Source: Gari tellinella
Lineage: Eukaryota; Mollusca; Bivalvia; Cardiida; Psammobiidae
DNA length: 64,000 nt
Direction of reading: 5' to 3'
Assembly: GCA_922989275.2 (NCBI GenBank)
Contig: OV277870.1
Span: 23,146,742-23,210,741, forward strand
A program made the position numbers and the translations under genes. The notes under the pieces were generated by a model that worked only from the letters and a program-made list of their open reading frames with translations, was not told where the DNA came from and did no database searches. This document shows positions 1-10,087 of the stretch, one piece after another; positions within the stretch are counted from its first letter, which is position 1, and each line of letters starts with the position of its first letter.

Positions 1-106
1 TCCCTTAGGCATTGTTTTGTCTACTTCAATAATTGATGATGTACATAATGTAAAACAAAAAATTATGATTTATATATAGTAAACTTATGTTACAAATCCT
101 TTTTCA

Positions 107-1757
107 TTAACCCTTTACTCCATAGATACACCTTTATATGCATTTTATTAGCTCACCTGAGGTAGCTCAGGGTGAGCTTTTGCAATCCTTGAATGTCCGT
201 CGTCCGTCGTGCGGCGTCAACAATTTTAGTGTTTACACTCTAGAGGCCACAATATTTATCCAATCTTTCTCAAACTTCTTCAGATTGTATATTACCATAA
301 GAGTTCGGATGAGTTTGATTATGGTTGAAATCCGACCAAAAGGTCAAGAGTTATCAACCTTTGAATTGCTGAAAATGCCATATTTAACGGTGTTTACACT
401 CTAGAGGCCACAATATTTATCCAGTCTTTTTCAAACTTGCTCAGATTGTATATTACTATAAGAGTTTGGATGAGTTTAATTATGGTTGAAATCGGATCAA
501 TAGTTCAAGAGTTATCAACCTTTGAATTGCTGAAAATGCCATATTTAACAGTGTTTACACTCTAGAGGCTACACTATTTATCCAATCTTTCTTAAACTTG
601 CTCAGAATGTATATTACCATAAGAGTTGGAATGAGTTCGATTATGGTTGAAATCGGACCAATAGGTCAAGAGTAATCTACCTTTGAATTGCTGAAAATGC
701 CATATTTTGCAGTGTTTACACTCTAGAGGCCACATTATTTAACCAATCTTTCTCAAACTTTCTGCGATTGTATATTACCATAAGAGTTCAGATGAGTTGG
801 ATTATGGTTGAAATCCAAGAAATAAGTTGAGAGTTATCAACCTTTGAATTGCTGAAAATGCCATATTTAACAGTGTTTACACTCTAGAGGCCACAATATT
901 TTTCCAATCTTTCTAAAACTTACCAAGATTGTATATTACTATAGATAAGTTCAATTATGGTTGAAATCAGACCAATAAGTCAAGAGTTATCAACCTTTGA
1001 ATTGCTGAAAATGCCATATTTAACAGTGTTTACACTCTAGAGGCCACACTTTTTATCCAGTCTTTTTCAAACTTGCTCAGATTGTATATTACCATATAAG
1101 AGTTTGAATAAGTGCAATTATGGTTGAAATCGAACCCATAGGTCAAGAGTTATCTGCCCTTGAACTGCTGAAAATGCCATATCTTACAGCGTTTACACTC
1201 TTGCAACTACAATTTTCAATGGATTTTGATTATACTTGCAAACAAAGTATATAGCTATAAGTTCTCTCAATTATTGTTGAAATCTAATCATTGTGTCAGT
1301 AGTTATCTGCCATTGGTATACTTTGAAATGCTAGAAAAGGCTTCATTTCAGTATTGTTTAGGCTCTAGTTATCTGCCCTTGATGTACTCTACTATACTAG
1401 AATTATGAGGTTGTATTCCAAAATTGTTTACATGCTATACTACAAATTTGAATGAATTTAGATTAAAACGGGTGAAACAGAAAGACAAAGCTATCAGGCT
1501 TCAGTACAACAGGTGAGCGATAGCAGGGCCTTCAGGCCCTCTTGTTTATTCCCCCACTGAAGAAAATAGTTCCATTCTTTACGGATATGAATATGCAACA
1601 TAAGAATTATTATCCAAACAGATGACAGCTTAAAGAAGGCTGAAAGTAATGCAGATTGTACCTCAATGCACATTCTGCTTTACTTTTAACCTACTTTAAG
1701 TGGTCGCCTGCCTTCTAAACTAGAAACAGGTTATGGTGTAGAGGGTGAAATTATTAA
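107..1757 (+). mobile_element. M1 TTAA element, split by an A element
   Basis: The left end TTAACCCTTTACTCC begins at 107. The body resumes at 1545 with the CTGAAGAAAATAGTTCC block that is typical of M1, then a degenerate GCAGATTGTACC..GCACATTCTGC palindrome. The insertion at 150-1544 falls in the T-rich tract after the left end. The right end is eroded and abuts the next M1 copy at 1754. Confidence 0.75.
150..1544 (+). mobile_element. A element, Helentron-like non-autonomous repeat
   Basis: It starts AGCTCACCTGAGGTAGCTCA, which can fold with the following GGGTGAGCT. It contains about six tandem units of about 160 bp, each beginning GTGTTTACACTCTAGAGGCC and ending TGAAAATGCCATATTTAACA. It ends CAGGTGAGCGAT..GGGCCTTCAGGCCC followed by CTTG. 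There is no coding capacity: open frames inside are translations of the repeat. Hairpin ends, a tandem core and T|T insertion suggest a HINE-type element; this class assignment is inference. Confidence 0.8.
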
Positions 1758-2021
1758 CCCTTTCCCTTATAGAAGCGACTTTTAGCGTATTTAATTTATT
1801 ACCCCGCTGAAGAAAAGTAGTTCCAGTTTATACCCTCATGAACAATAACCATTACAAATATTTAATATAGCCTAGCAGATTTTAGCTTAAAGCAGGCTGA
1901 AAGTAAAGCAGAATGTGCCATATATGAATGTGCCATATGGCACATTCTGCTTTACTTTCAACCTGCTTTAAGTGATCACCTGTCTTTAAAACTAGAAACA
2001 GGCTATGAGGTAAAGGGTTAA
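1754..2021 (+). mobile_element. M1 TTAA element, complete
   Basis: It is bounded by TTAA at 1754-1757 and 2018-2021, with CCCTTTCCC at the left and GGTAAAGGG at the right. A central palindrome, GCAGAATGTGCC..GGCACATTCTGC, lies around 1900-1970 and carries a short extra duplication of ATATGAATGTGCC in its loop. It shares its left TTAA with the preceding M1. Confidence 0.85.
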
Positions 2022-2810
2022 ATGAGATTTACTTTTAGCTATTTGAACAAGAGAAAAAACTATTTGTTAAACTCAAATTTTGTTTAGAGTTTCGCTGATA
2101 GTCAATTTGTGTCAATACTCAATTTAGCCGGTGTATGATAATTTACAGATAATACTGTGCAATACTTTATGCAAAAGTATGTTTCATTATACTGTATAAG
2201 TTATTTTATTACTCAACTGTGAGGCTTTATATATCCTTTCCACCCCCATAATGTATTAAAACGTTTTGACGATTATGGCACATTTTGGCTTCCGTAGAAT
2301 GAAAAGTTATGATTCGCACATCACGTTGGAAGACTTTTCTGAAAGGCCAAGTTCGGCTCTTCCTATCTCTAGAATATCAATGGTCTCCTGCAAAATGTGA
2401 CACTTTCAGGCCGCATCGAAAATGGATCCAGACACAAATTTGCAAGATTGGAAAAATGCGAATGCCAGAGGGGCCGAAACGGTCCATCTTTCTACTTTCG
2501 GTTTAAAATGTATGCGACCTTTTTGTCAAAACCCGTTATAAAAGCACTCATGCTGGAATTCAGTAACACAGACATGTCAACACAAGGCTCACAAAGCTCA
2601 AACTGAGCTCAAGATCCTATTTTTTTTTTTTAAGTCGTTTGGGTATTGCGTGAACGGGATTTAAATATAGCGCTTCTAAAAATAGATTGTCACTTTCGGT
2701 TTCGTGTTGACACGTCAGAGTAGTTTTGAGATGTCAGAGTGTAGTGTTTATTCAGAAAATGAGCTCAAAACTAGTCCGGTAGTGTCTGTGTTATGTGTAC
2801 AAAATCGGTC
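2022..2810. other. Unassigned AT-rich stretch
   Basis: I see no gene or recognisable repeat here. Two overlapping open frames at 2309-2606 have no recognisable domain. A run of T lies near 2622-2631. Confidence 0.5.
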
Positions 2811-3003
2811 AGGCTTGCTAAGGATATAGGAAGTATTTCATAAATTAAAATCTTTAATTTTGCTATAAATCCTATTGTGTCACTACTCATTACAATCGTC
2901 TCAAAGAGACAATTCTACTTAGTAGTAACACCATAGGATTTAGTGCTAAAATGAGTGATAATGTTTGCATTGTTTGGTTTACACCCTCTGATCTGGAGTC
3001 TGG
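2811..3003 (+). mobile_element. M4 hAT-like palindromic element, diverged
   Basis: The central inverted pair CACTACTCATTACAATCGTC / GACAATTCTACTTAGTAGT lies at about 2878-2926. The right end CTGATCTGGAGTCTG resembles the M4 terminus. The left end is poorly preserved. Confidence 0.6.
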
Positions 3004-3084
3004 TAAATGTACAAGGTGCAAGGCCCCTGCTGTGGTCATACTTGTTATTGTCATTGTCTTGGGATTAGTTACTTTTCCATAAAG

Positions 3085-3240
3085 ATAAAACACGGGTAGG
3101 AGTTGAGATGCGTAGTAATTAAATCAAGAGGCGGAAGGTTAAGTGATTTATTTTACTAGCATCTCAACGAATACTCGTGTTTTATCGAACTATAAAAAAC
3201 TGGTATTAATTTATTATTTCGATTCTAACACATCAATTTA
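3085..3240. repeat. Fold-back repeat
   Basis: The arm TAAAACACGGGTAGGAGTTG at about 3085-3119 pairs with CATCTCAACGAATACTCGTG ending at about 3186. The following TTATTTCGATTCTAACA recurs at about 39599, next to a fold-back of the same design. Confidence 0.6.
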
Positions 3241-3658
3241 ACCACAATTTGCAACGGCGCACATTTCTTAGCATACGCATTTTCGAAGCAATATTGCTTC
3301 AAGTCAAGCCGTTACAGTGTGTGCATGTTTTATTGAGAATTTAACACAGATACGTTCCTTCTTTGTTTATATAGGGATATGCATGAAGTGTGATAGAATT
3401 AGTGAGTTATTTTCCATCCCCATATATGCCCATCACTTGCTTTCCATGCCACAGGATATGTACCACAATGCCTAAGAAAAGACAATTTAGGCATTATTGA
3501 AATTGTTGAGATTAAAGTTTTATTGTACATATACAGAGGCATCTTTACTCTTCCATATTCACAGGGATTTGCCTCATAGGGAATCACTCTATACTCTATA
3601 TCATGTGATATATACAACGGAGATGACGTTATTCTTTCCAATTTAAAATTACCCTATA
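3241..3658. other. Unassigned stretch
   Basis: No supportable gene. A minus-strand open frame at 3399-3641 shows no recognisable domain. Confidence 0.4.
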
Positions 3659-3735
3659 GCCTTAAGGCGCATTCTGTTTTACTTTCTACCTGCTTTAAGT
3701 GGTCAACTGTCATTAAATCTAGAATCAGGCTACAT
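3659..3735 (+). mobile_element. M1 right-half fragment
   Basis: It begins inside the central palindrome (AAGGCGCATTCTG) and runs through TACCTGCTTTAAGTGGTC to AATCAGGCTA, matching the right half of M1. The left half is missing. Confidence 0.65.
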
Positions 3736-3870
3736 GTACATACTTCTGCATGTCAAGACGCAGAAAACTCTTCCTTTGACTCTTTAACTCTTGGTAGAAG
3801 CATGTAAAGGCATCTTAATGAGGAATGTTCTCAGAGAAAATGGGCTGAAAGGCTCTATGGGGGAAAAAGG

Positions 3871-4176
3871 TTAACCAATTACCTCAATGTATATGCTGTT
3901 TCATTCCTTTATTTGTTTCGTCCACTAAAGGAAATTGTTCCTTTTTATACATTCATGAATATGTACAATAAGTTGTATTTCTATATCCTAGCAGATGGAA
4001 GCTTAAAGCAGGCTGAGAGTAAAGCAGAAAGTGCCTTAAGGCACCTTCTGCTTTACTTTCAGCCTGCTTTAAGCATTCACCTGTCAGTTATGCAGAAAAA
4101 CTTTTCTATGCATCTAAACAGAATAATTGTTACATGTGTGTATATATTTTGAAATGGTTTTGGTGAAACGGGTTAA
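3871..4176 (+). mobile_element. M1 TTAA element
   Basis: TTAA lies at 3871-3874 and 4173-4176. The central palindrome GCAGAAAGTGCC..GGCACCTTCTGC is at about 4010-4070. The left flank block (CCACTAAAGGAAATTGTTCC) is a diverged form of the usual M1 block. Confidence 0.75.
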
Positions 4177-5629
4177 GTGTTCAGTTTGTTCAAGATTTTG
4201 TAGGTCAATTTGAAATATTCTTTCACAGTTCTTGGGTTAAAATTGTTTTAGGATTTTCAAAGGAGTTTTTTTACAAACCAACCCTTCCAAGTAGGATATC
4301 ACTGGGGGCCAACGAAGTATCACGACGACCCCTTTTGCACAGCAATGCACAGAAGCCCCGTTTATAAATTCAATGACGACTTCAGTTGGTATCATTATGC
4401 ATATACATTGTACAATGTACTTTGTTTGATAACATATACATGTATACATATTCTGTCTACGGGGCTTCTGTGCAAAAAGATCCTTATGACACTTGTTCAT
4501 ATAAGTTTTAAGAATTTGAAAATGTTGTTGACCTTTGAAATAGGAATGGGAAGGGAAAAGATGCATTATACATGTAAGTTAATAATGATCTGCTCAGAAT
4601 GGGAATTTTCATTTTTATAGACCTAAATACATGTACCACGAACAAGCGCCCACGTTTGTGGGGTTCATATGCCATTGTTTCTACAAATGGTCATTAGTTA
4701 CAGAATTTAATACATTGGCATTATGCATGTAAAAGAAAGTGATATGTGTTATGTTGTTTGGGGGACAGATTTTATTGGCTTTAAATTTTAATGGATTACT
4801 GTTAAATTTATTTGGGGGGGGGGGGGGGGGTGATATTACCTATAGTCAGTCTGTTTGACCTTCTTTACATTATGTAGTGTTGTTCCGATTAATCGATTTA
4901 GGCAACATCCAATCAATTCCCTGCAGAAATCAATTAATTGACTAATAAAATCCATAGTAGACTCTAAAGTGACTAATATAAAAATGCAAAAGCAAAATTC
5001 GGGTAATAGTTTCAAAATGCAATACTGTTAAACTTTTTGTCGATTTCTTTCCTCCATTGAGTTCTATCATTCGCTATAAGCTATTCCCTAGTACGCACTA
5101 ATGCATAATCTTTATGACTCTAGTAACTAGCAGTGGCTAGCTCCAATGGAATGCGTCTTAGAAGTTAGATAGTAAACATTGCCGGTTTTGCGGAATAGGC
5201 CTATAACAATTAGGTGAAGTTGTTGGTTTAAAGCATAATTTCCAAAATCTTTGTATTCAAATAGATCTAGAGGTGAAATTGAAACACATCTATCATTTGT
5301 ATATGTTTCTGAACATAAATTCACAGTGTCATAGTTTTTTAGCAGTTAAAATGGCATGATTTTCAAGTGATTGCCGTTCGTGTGTTTGCTCAGACTGTAA
5401 CAGGGATATGCAATTACTTTCTCTCACACACATACACTTAGATTTAATAATGTGTACCAAAATTAAAGAGTAAAACTTAATGACATGAATTTCTGAAAGC
5501 TCAGACGTTGTTTTGTTTTCACTTTTCAGTAGTTATTGAATTTAAGTAATTCTGTCCGTTTAAGGTGCTCAATATTTGATCATCGATCGTTCACTCGAAT
5601 GTAATGCTGGATAACAAAATATAGAGTGA
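4177..5629. other. Unassigned stretch with one inverted pair and a G run
   Basis: No gene is supported. GCACAGAAGCCCCG at 4347-4360 is exactly inverted at 4460-4473 and may mark an unnamed short element. Seventeen consecutive G lie at 4814-4830. Confidence 0.5.
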
Positions 5630-5810
5630 TTCCCAACACTATTATTATGCATTTCCAATACCATACTAGATGGTAGCTTAAAACAGGCTGTAAGTAAATC
5701 TGAATGGTAAGCAGGTGGTATCTTTAATCAGACATTTCTGCTTTACTTTCAACCTGCTTTAAGTGGTCATCTGTCCTCATGACAAGAAACAGGTAATGGA
5801 TTAAAGGGTT
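5630..5810 (+). mobile_element. M1 fragment
   Basis: It contains AGCTTAAAACAGGCTGTAAG and, after an expanded loop, CTGCTTTACTTTCAACCTGC, with an AAAGGGTTA right end. The left half is lost. Confidence 0.6.
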
Positions 5811-5874
5811 ATAGTATCAGCAGCTTCTGCAGGAAGCTGTCACCTGTCTTTCATAGTCAGTTATAGTGGTTATA

Positions 5875-6084
5875 CAGGGCTCCAGATATGAGAGATTAAA
5901 CTGAACAAATCCAACATTTTCTCACTTGTTTCAGTACCAAATCCTATGGTGTTGCTACTCATTAGAACCGTACTACTCATTAGAACCGTCTCTTCGAGAC
6001 GGTTCTAATGAGTAGTGACACCATAGGGTTTAATGCAGAAATAAAGATTTTGGTTTTTGAAATAGTCCCCTTATCTGGAGTCCT
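5875..6084 (+). mobile_element. M4 hAT-like palindromic element
   Basis: The left end is AGGGCTCCAGATATG and the right end CTTATCTGGAGTCCT. The central stem is TACTCATTAGAACCGTCTC / GAGACGGTTCTAATGAGTA. Part of the left arm (CTACTCATTAGAACCGT) is present twice in tandem, so the stem has an extra copy of one arm. Confidence 0.8.
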
Positions 6085-6290
6085 GGTCGTAACAGAGAGG
6101 TTTTACTGTACATGTATTCTTCATGTGTTTTGTTCCCATTGAGATAATCATGTGATCATAAAAATAAATACTATCTTGATCAGTTCCTGTCTGTTCTCTG
6201 TGTGAAATTTCCTCTGTATATATTTGAATAGCATGTTTCAACATATCCTAAATCATGTGAGAACAGAATGGACCCAGTAGCCTGAGAAGT

Positions 6291-6320
6291 TTAACCCTTT
6301 CCCCATGAATATGCCTTTTT
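6291..6320 (+). mobile_element. M1 left-end fragment
   Basis: TTAACCCTTTCCCCATGAATA matches the M1 left terminus. It is cut at the T tract where the C element begins. No matching right half is apparent downstream. Confidence 0.55.
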
Positions 6321-7161
6321 AGCTCACCTGGCACGAAGTGCCAAGGTGAGCTATTAGGATCGCTGGATGTACGTCGTCCATCCGTCCACAATTGTTGTTA
6401 ACACTCTAGCGGCTACAAATTTCATGAAACTTGATGACAATATTTGTCTTGATAGAATCTAGGTCAAGTTTGAATGTGGGTCATGTCCAGTCAAAAACTA
6501 GGTCACTAGATCAAATCATCAAAAAACCTTGTTAAAATTATCAAGGCTACAAATCTCATTGGATCTTAATGAAACTTGGTCACAATTGTTGCCCCATTGA
6601 TATCTAGGTCAAGTTCCAATGTGGGTCATGCCTGGTCAAAAACTAGGTAACTAGGTCAAATCATAGAAAAACCTTGTTAACACTCTAGAGCCTACAAATC
6701 TCATTGGATCTTAATGAAACTTGGTCAAAATATTTGCCTTATTGATATCTAGGTCAATTTCCAATGTGGGTCATGCCTAGTCAAAAACTAGGTAACTAGG
6801 TCAAATCATAGAAAAACCTTGTTAACACTCTAGAGGCTACAAATATCAATGGATCTTTATGAAACTTGGTCAAAATGTTTGTCTTGATAAAATCTAGGTC
6901 AAGTTGGAATGAGGGTCATGTCCGGTTAAAAACTAGGTCACTAGGTCAAATCAGAGAAAACCTTGTTAACACTCTAGAGGCTATGAATGTTATTGGATTT
7001 TAAAGCAACTTAGTTTGAATGTTTGCCCAATTGATATCTAGGTCAAGTTCGAATATGGGTCATGTTGAGTCAAAAACTAGGTTACTAGGCCAAATCAAAG
7101 AAAAATGGTGTTAACCCTCTAGAGGCTACAAATTTCGTTAGATTTTATTCTGAATGAAATA

Positions 7162-8310
7162 TACTGAAAAACATAAGTAATGCATAATGGGATTCATTGT
7201 AGAATGGGAATGTACTATAGGAATTATAACAAAATTTTGGTATATGAAATTACTAATACATTATGTTTGCAATCAACAAACAACACAAACCCTTTAATTC
7301 ATTTTCTTTTGATTGCTTAATTACGATTTCTAAACCCATCATCCCTATGAAGAAGAGTGAAAAAAACATCTTTAGTATCGCGTATTGCATTTATTGCCTC
7401 TATTATTCTCCTTGGCGTATAATTAATCAACCTGGTGATTCTTTTAAAGCAGCACATTCCCCCTGTTAAGCTGCGAGGTCATTGACGTTGTTAAGGACGT
7501 TACGTCGACGTCAGACATTGCGGTCTAAATTGTTACAAAGGTGCTCAATTGGCGACAGATTCGGGCGGTAAAATTGCCTAGGTTAACGAGAGAATAAGCG
7601 GAGTGCATTATGTTGCAACCAGTCCATGCGAAAAGCATGACGTCGATGCGTTAGTGAAAACCAAACGTACGATATGTACGCTCGAAGTCCGCATTCTTTG
7701 AGATGCCTGATAACCGTGACAGAATGTATCCTGTCCCAGTGACGCCCTTGTGTGTTATTGGCCGTCTCTGACGCCGTTAGGAACCGGATTCTTAAAAACG
7801 CAAGGCGTATCTGACGGTCCTTACGTTGCGTTGTTTCTTTGGTGCGCCCACCTTTCGGTTGATCATTTACGGTATTTGTCTCCAGCAAACGATTACGGAA
7901 TCGACAAGTTGTTGATTGCACGACTCCCAGTTGTCTAGCGGCACTTTTCTGTGAACACTCTTGCATTAGAAGACCAATAGCTTGGGTACGGTCATTAATG
8001 TTCAGCCTATGCATCGCGCTGAATGTTGTGATTATCTGCAATGCTGATTTAAAGTACGTAGGCGTACTACACATTTCAACCAATTGAGTGCTTTTGAATT
8101 TGTTTAACCGGAAGTAGGTCAGATGGCTTACGTCAGGGTTTTCAAATATGTCGGTGTAGAATCCACTTGCGACGCAGGATATGCACAAGTTTTTGTTGGA
8201 CAATTGTGGATCAATTTTATCAACACACGGTGTATCGATAATCTTGGTTGTACTCCAATACAACCGATACATAAGTTGAACACATTATGCGTTACTTATG
8301 TTTTTCAGTA
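7162..8310 (-). mobile_element. Tc1/mariner element, degenerate
   Basis: The terminal inverted repeats are ACTGAAAAACATAAGTAATG at the left and CATTATGCGTTACTTATG..TTTTTCAGT at the right, with one mismatch over about 28 bp. TA dinucleotides lie at 7160-7161 and 8311-8312. The host C element is continuous across the insertion: the second C copy at about 9615-9640 preserves the equivalent uninterrupted sequence with a single TA. It encodes a broken transposase on the minus strand. Confidence 0.9.
7325..8014 (-). pseudogene. Tc1-family transposase remnant lacking the catalytic core
   Basis: The likely original start is the ATG at 8014-8012, which opens MHRLNINDRTQAIGLL. The next ~75 residues look like the paired-like helix-turn-helix DNA-binding region of Tc1 transposases (QKSAARQLGVVQSTTCRFRN, then RKDRQIRLAFLRIRFLTASE). 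They are followed by a piece like the family's ECGLRA..LT.RHR..R..W stretch. The frame stops at 7583. Past the stop, another frame gives the C-terminal NLSPIEHL and NNVNDLAA stretches and a terminal R-I-I-E-A-I motif, all with stops. The ~100 residues between, where the first two acidic catalytic residues normally lie, are missing. Family proteins are about 340 residues. The open frame extends upstream to 8272, but that part is probably not coding. It cannot make an active enzyme. Confidence 0.85.
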
Positions 8311-8384
8311 TATTTTCAGAATGTTTGCCTACATTAAATCTAGGTCAAAATCAAATGTGGATTATGTCTGGTCAAAAACTAGGT

Positions 8385-8762
8385 CACGGAATTATACAAA
8401 ACGGAATAGCAACTAAGCGAAATTGAATAGGTGAGTACCTGAGCTCTCGCGGCGGTTGAATTTTGCGAGATTATGTGTCACGTGACAACATCTTCACTTC
8501 TTTGCCTCGTTGTCCGCGATTTCTGGCGTGAAATTTACCGACTCGAGTGTTTTTATTGACATTTTATAGGATTTAAACGACTATATGGACATTCCTATCA
8601 ATTCACGGGAATAAAAATCCGCGAACAATGCTTCGAAAACACACATTTATCATATTGACTACCGATAGACAGTCTTTTATCAAGTCTCGCGAGTCTCGTA
8701 TCCGCCGCACGAGATTTACGATATAGCGCGAGGTTTCGATTCCATCAGTGTATAATTCTGTG
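8385..8762. mobile_element. Short TIR element inside C copy 1
   Basis: The ends CACGGAATTATACA and TGTATAATTCTGTG are inverted with one mismatch. The sequence between is unlike the C element (more GC, palindrome TGTCACGTGACA near 8476). The flanking C units (CTAGGTCAC / CTAGGTCACT) continue on both sides. The superfamily is not determined. Confidence 0.7.
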
Positions 8763-8910
8763 ACTAGGTCACTAAGTCAAATTATAGAAAAATCTTGTTA
8801 ACACTCTAAAGGTTGATTGTGGGTAATGTCCAGTAATAATCTAGGTCACTATACGTTAATTTTACATGGTGTACTAGGTGAGCGATTTAGGGACATGGTG
8901 GCCCTTGTTT

Positions 8911-9830
8911 AGCTCACCTGGCACGAAGTGCCAAGGTGAGCTTTTAGGATCGCTGAATGTCTGTAGTCCGTCCTTCCACAATTGTTCCTTAACACTCTCG
9001 AGGCTACAAATTTCACCCGCTCTTCATGAAACTTCATGACAATGTACGTCTTGATGAAATCTAGGTCATGTTTTAATGTGGGTCATGCCAGGTCATAAAC
9101 TAGGTCACTACTCACTAGGTCAAATCATAACAAAACCTAGTTAACATTCTAGAGGCTACAAATCGCAATAGATCTTTATGAAATTTGTGCAAAAACGTAT
9201 GCCTCATTGATATCTAGGTCAAGTTTAAATGTTGGTCATGTCCGGCCAAAAACTAGGTCACTAGGTCAAATCATAGAAAAACCTTGTTAACACTCTAAAG
9301 GCTATACAACTCAATGGATCTTTATGAAACTTTGTCAAAATGTTTGCCTTATTGATATCTAGGTCAAGTTCCAATGTGGGTCAAGTCAGGTCAAAAACTA
9401 GGTCCCTAGGTCAAATCATAGAAAAACCTTGTAAACATTCTAGAGGCTACAAATCTTACTGGATTTAAATGCAACTTGGTCAGAATGTTTGCCCAATTGA
9501 TATCTAGGTCAAATTCGAATATGGGTCATGTCGGATCAAAATCTAGGTCACTAGGTGAAATCAAAGAAAAACATTGTAAACCCACTATATATAGAGGCTA
9601 CAAATCTCATTAGATCTGAATGAAATATTGCCAGAATGTTTGCCTACATCAAATCTAGGTCAAAATCAAATGTAGCTTGTTCCTGTTCAGAAACTAGGTC
9701 AAATCATCGAAAAATCTTGTTAACACTCTAAAGGTTGATTGTTGGTCATGTCCAGTCGTAATCTAGGTCACTATAGGTCATGCTTTACATGGTGTACCAG
9801 GTGAACAATTTAGAGCTATGGTGGCCCTTG
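8911..9830 (+). mobile_element. C element, copy 2
   Basis: It has the same start hairpin as copy 1 and about six units of about 145 bp with ATCTAGGTCAAGTT and CTAGGTCAAATCATAGAAAA. It ends CAGGTGAACAATTTAGAGCT..GGCCC followed by CTTG. It has no insertions, so it acts as a natural reference for copy 1. No coding potential. Confidence 0.85.
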
Positions 9831-9834
9831 TTGA

Positions 9835-10087
9835 TTAACCCATTACCCAATAGCCTGTTTGTAGTTTTAAAAAAAGATGATCAATTAAATCAGGTTGAAA
9901 GTAAAGCAGAATGCGCCTTTTGGCACATTCTACTTTACTTTCAGCCTGCTTTAAGCTTTTATCTGCTTGAATATAGAAACAAATTTTTATGATTCTTATT
10001 TGTAGCAGTATAAATTGGAACTATTTTCTTCAGTGGATGAATAAAATAGAGGCGAAAAAAGGCGTATTTATGGGGTAATGGTTTTAA
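9835..10087 (-). mobile_element. M1 TTAA element, reverse
   Basis: TTAACCCATTACCC lies at the left and GGGGTAATGG near the right. The central palindrome GCAGAATGCGCC..GGCACATTCTAC is at about 9903-9940. GGAACTATTTTCTTCAGTGG marks reverse orientation. The right TTAA has become TTTTAA. Confidence 0.85.

Larger units (their letters stand above)
6321..8907 (+). mobile_element. C element, copy 1, carrying two insertions
   Basis: It starts AGCTCACCTGGCACGAAGTG and folds with GCCAAGGTGAGCT. Tandem units of about 145 bp contain TTAACACTCTAGAGGCTACA and CTAGGTCACTAGGTCAAATC. It ends AGGTGAGCGATTTAGGGACA..GGCCC followed by CTTG. A Tc1 element (7162-8310) and a short TIR element (8385-8762) interrupt it. 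The second copy starts only three T after its end. Confidence 0.8.

Noticed and set aside
138..1408. Open frames of 60-90 codons in the A element, and similar ones at 51618-51887 and 53434-53658
   Set aside because: They are translations of the about 160-bp repeat unit, occur on both strands, and vary with the copy.
150..1544. Regularly spaced repeats as a CRISPR-like array
   Set aside because: The unit is about 160 bp and repeats without unique spacers, and the DNA is eukaryotic.
4814..4830. G run (and the C run at 38642-38655) as a G-quadruplex element
   Set aside because: A single homopolymer run without other context; it could also be an assembly or slippage effect.
7750..7938. Open frame on the + strand over the transposase remnant (also 8123-8416)
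   Set aside because: They lie opposite the Tc1 coding strand and show no recognisable protein features.
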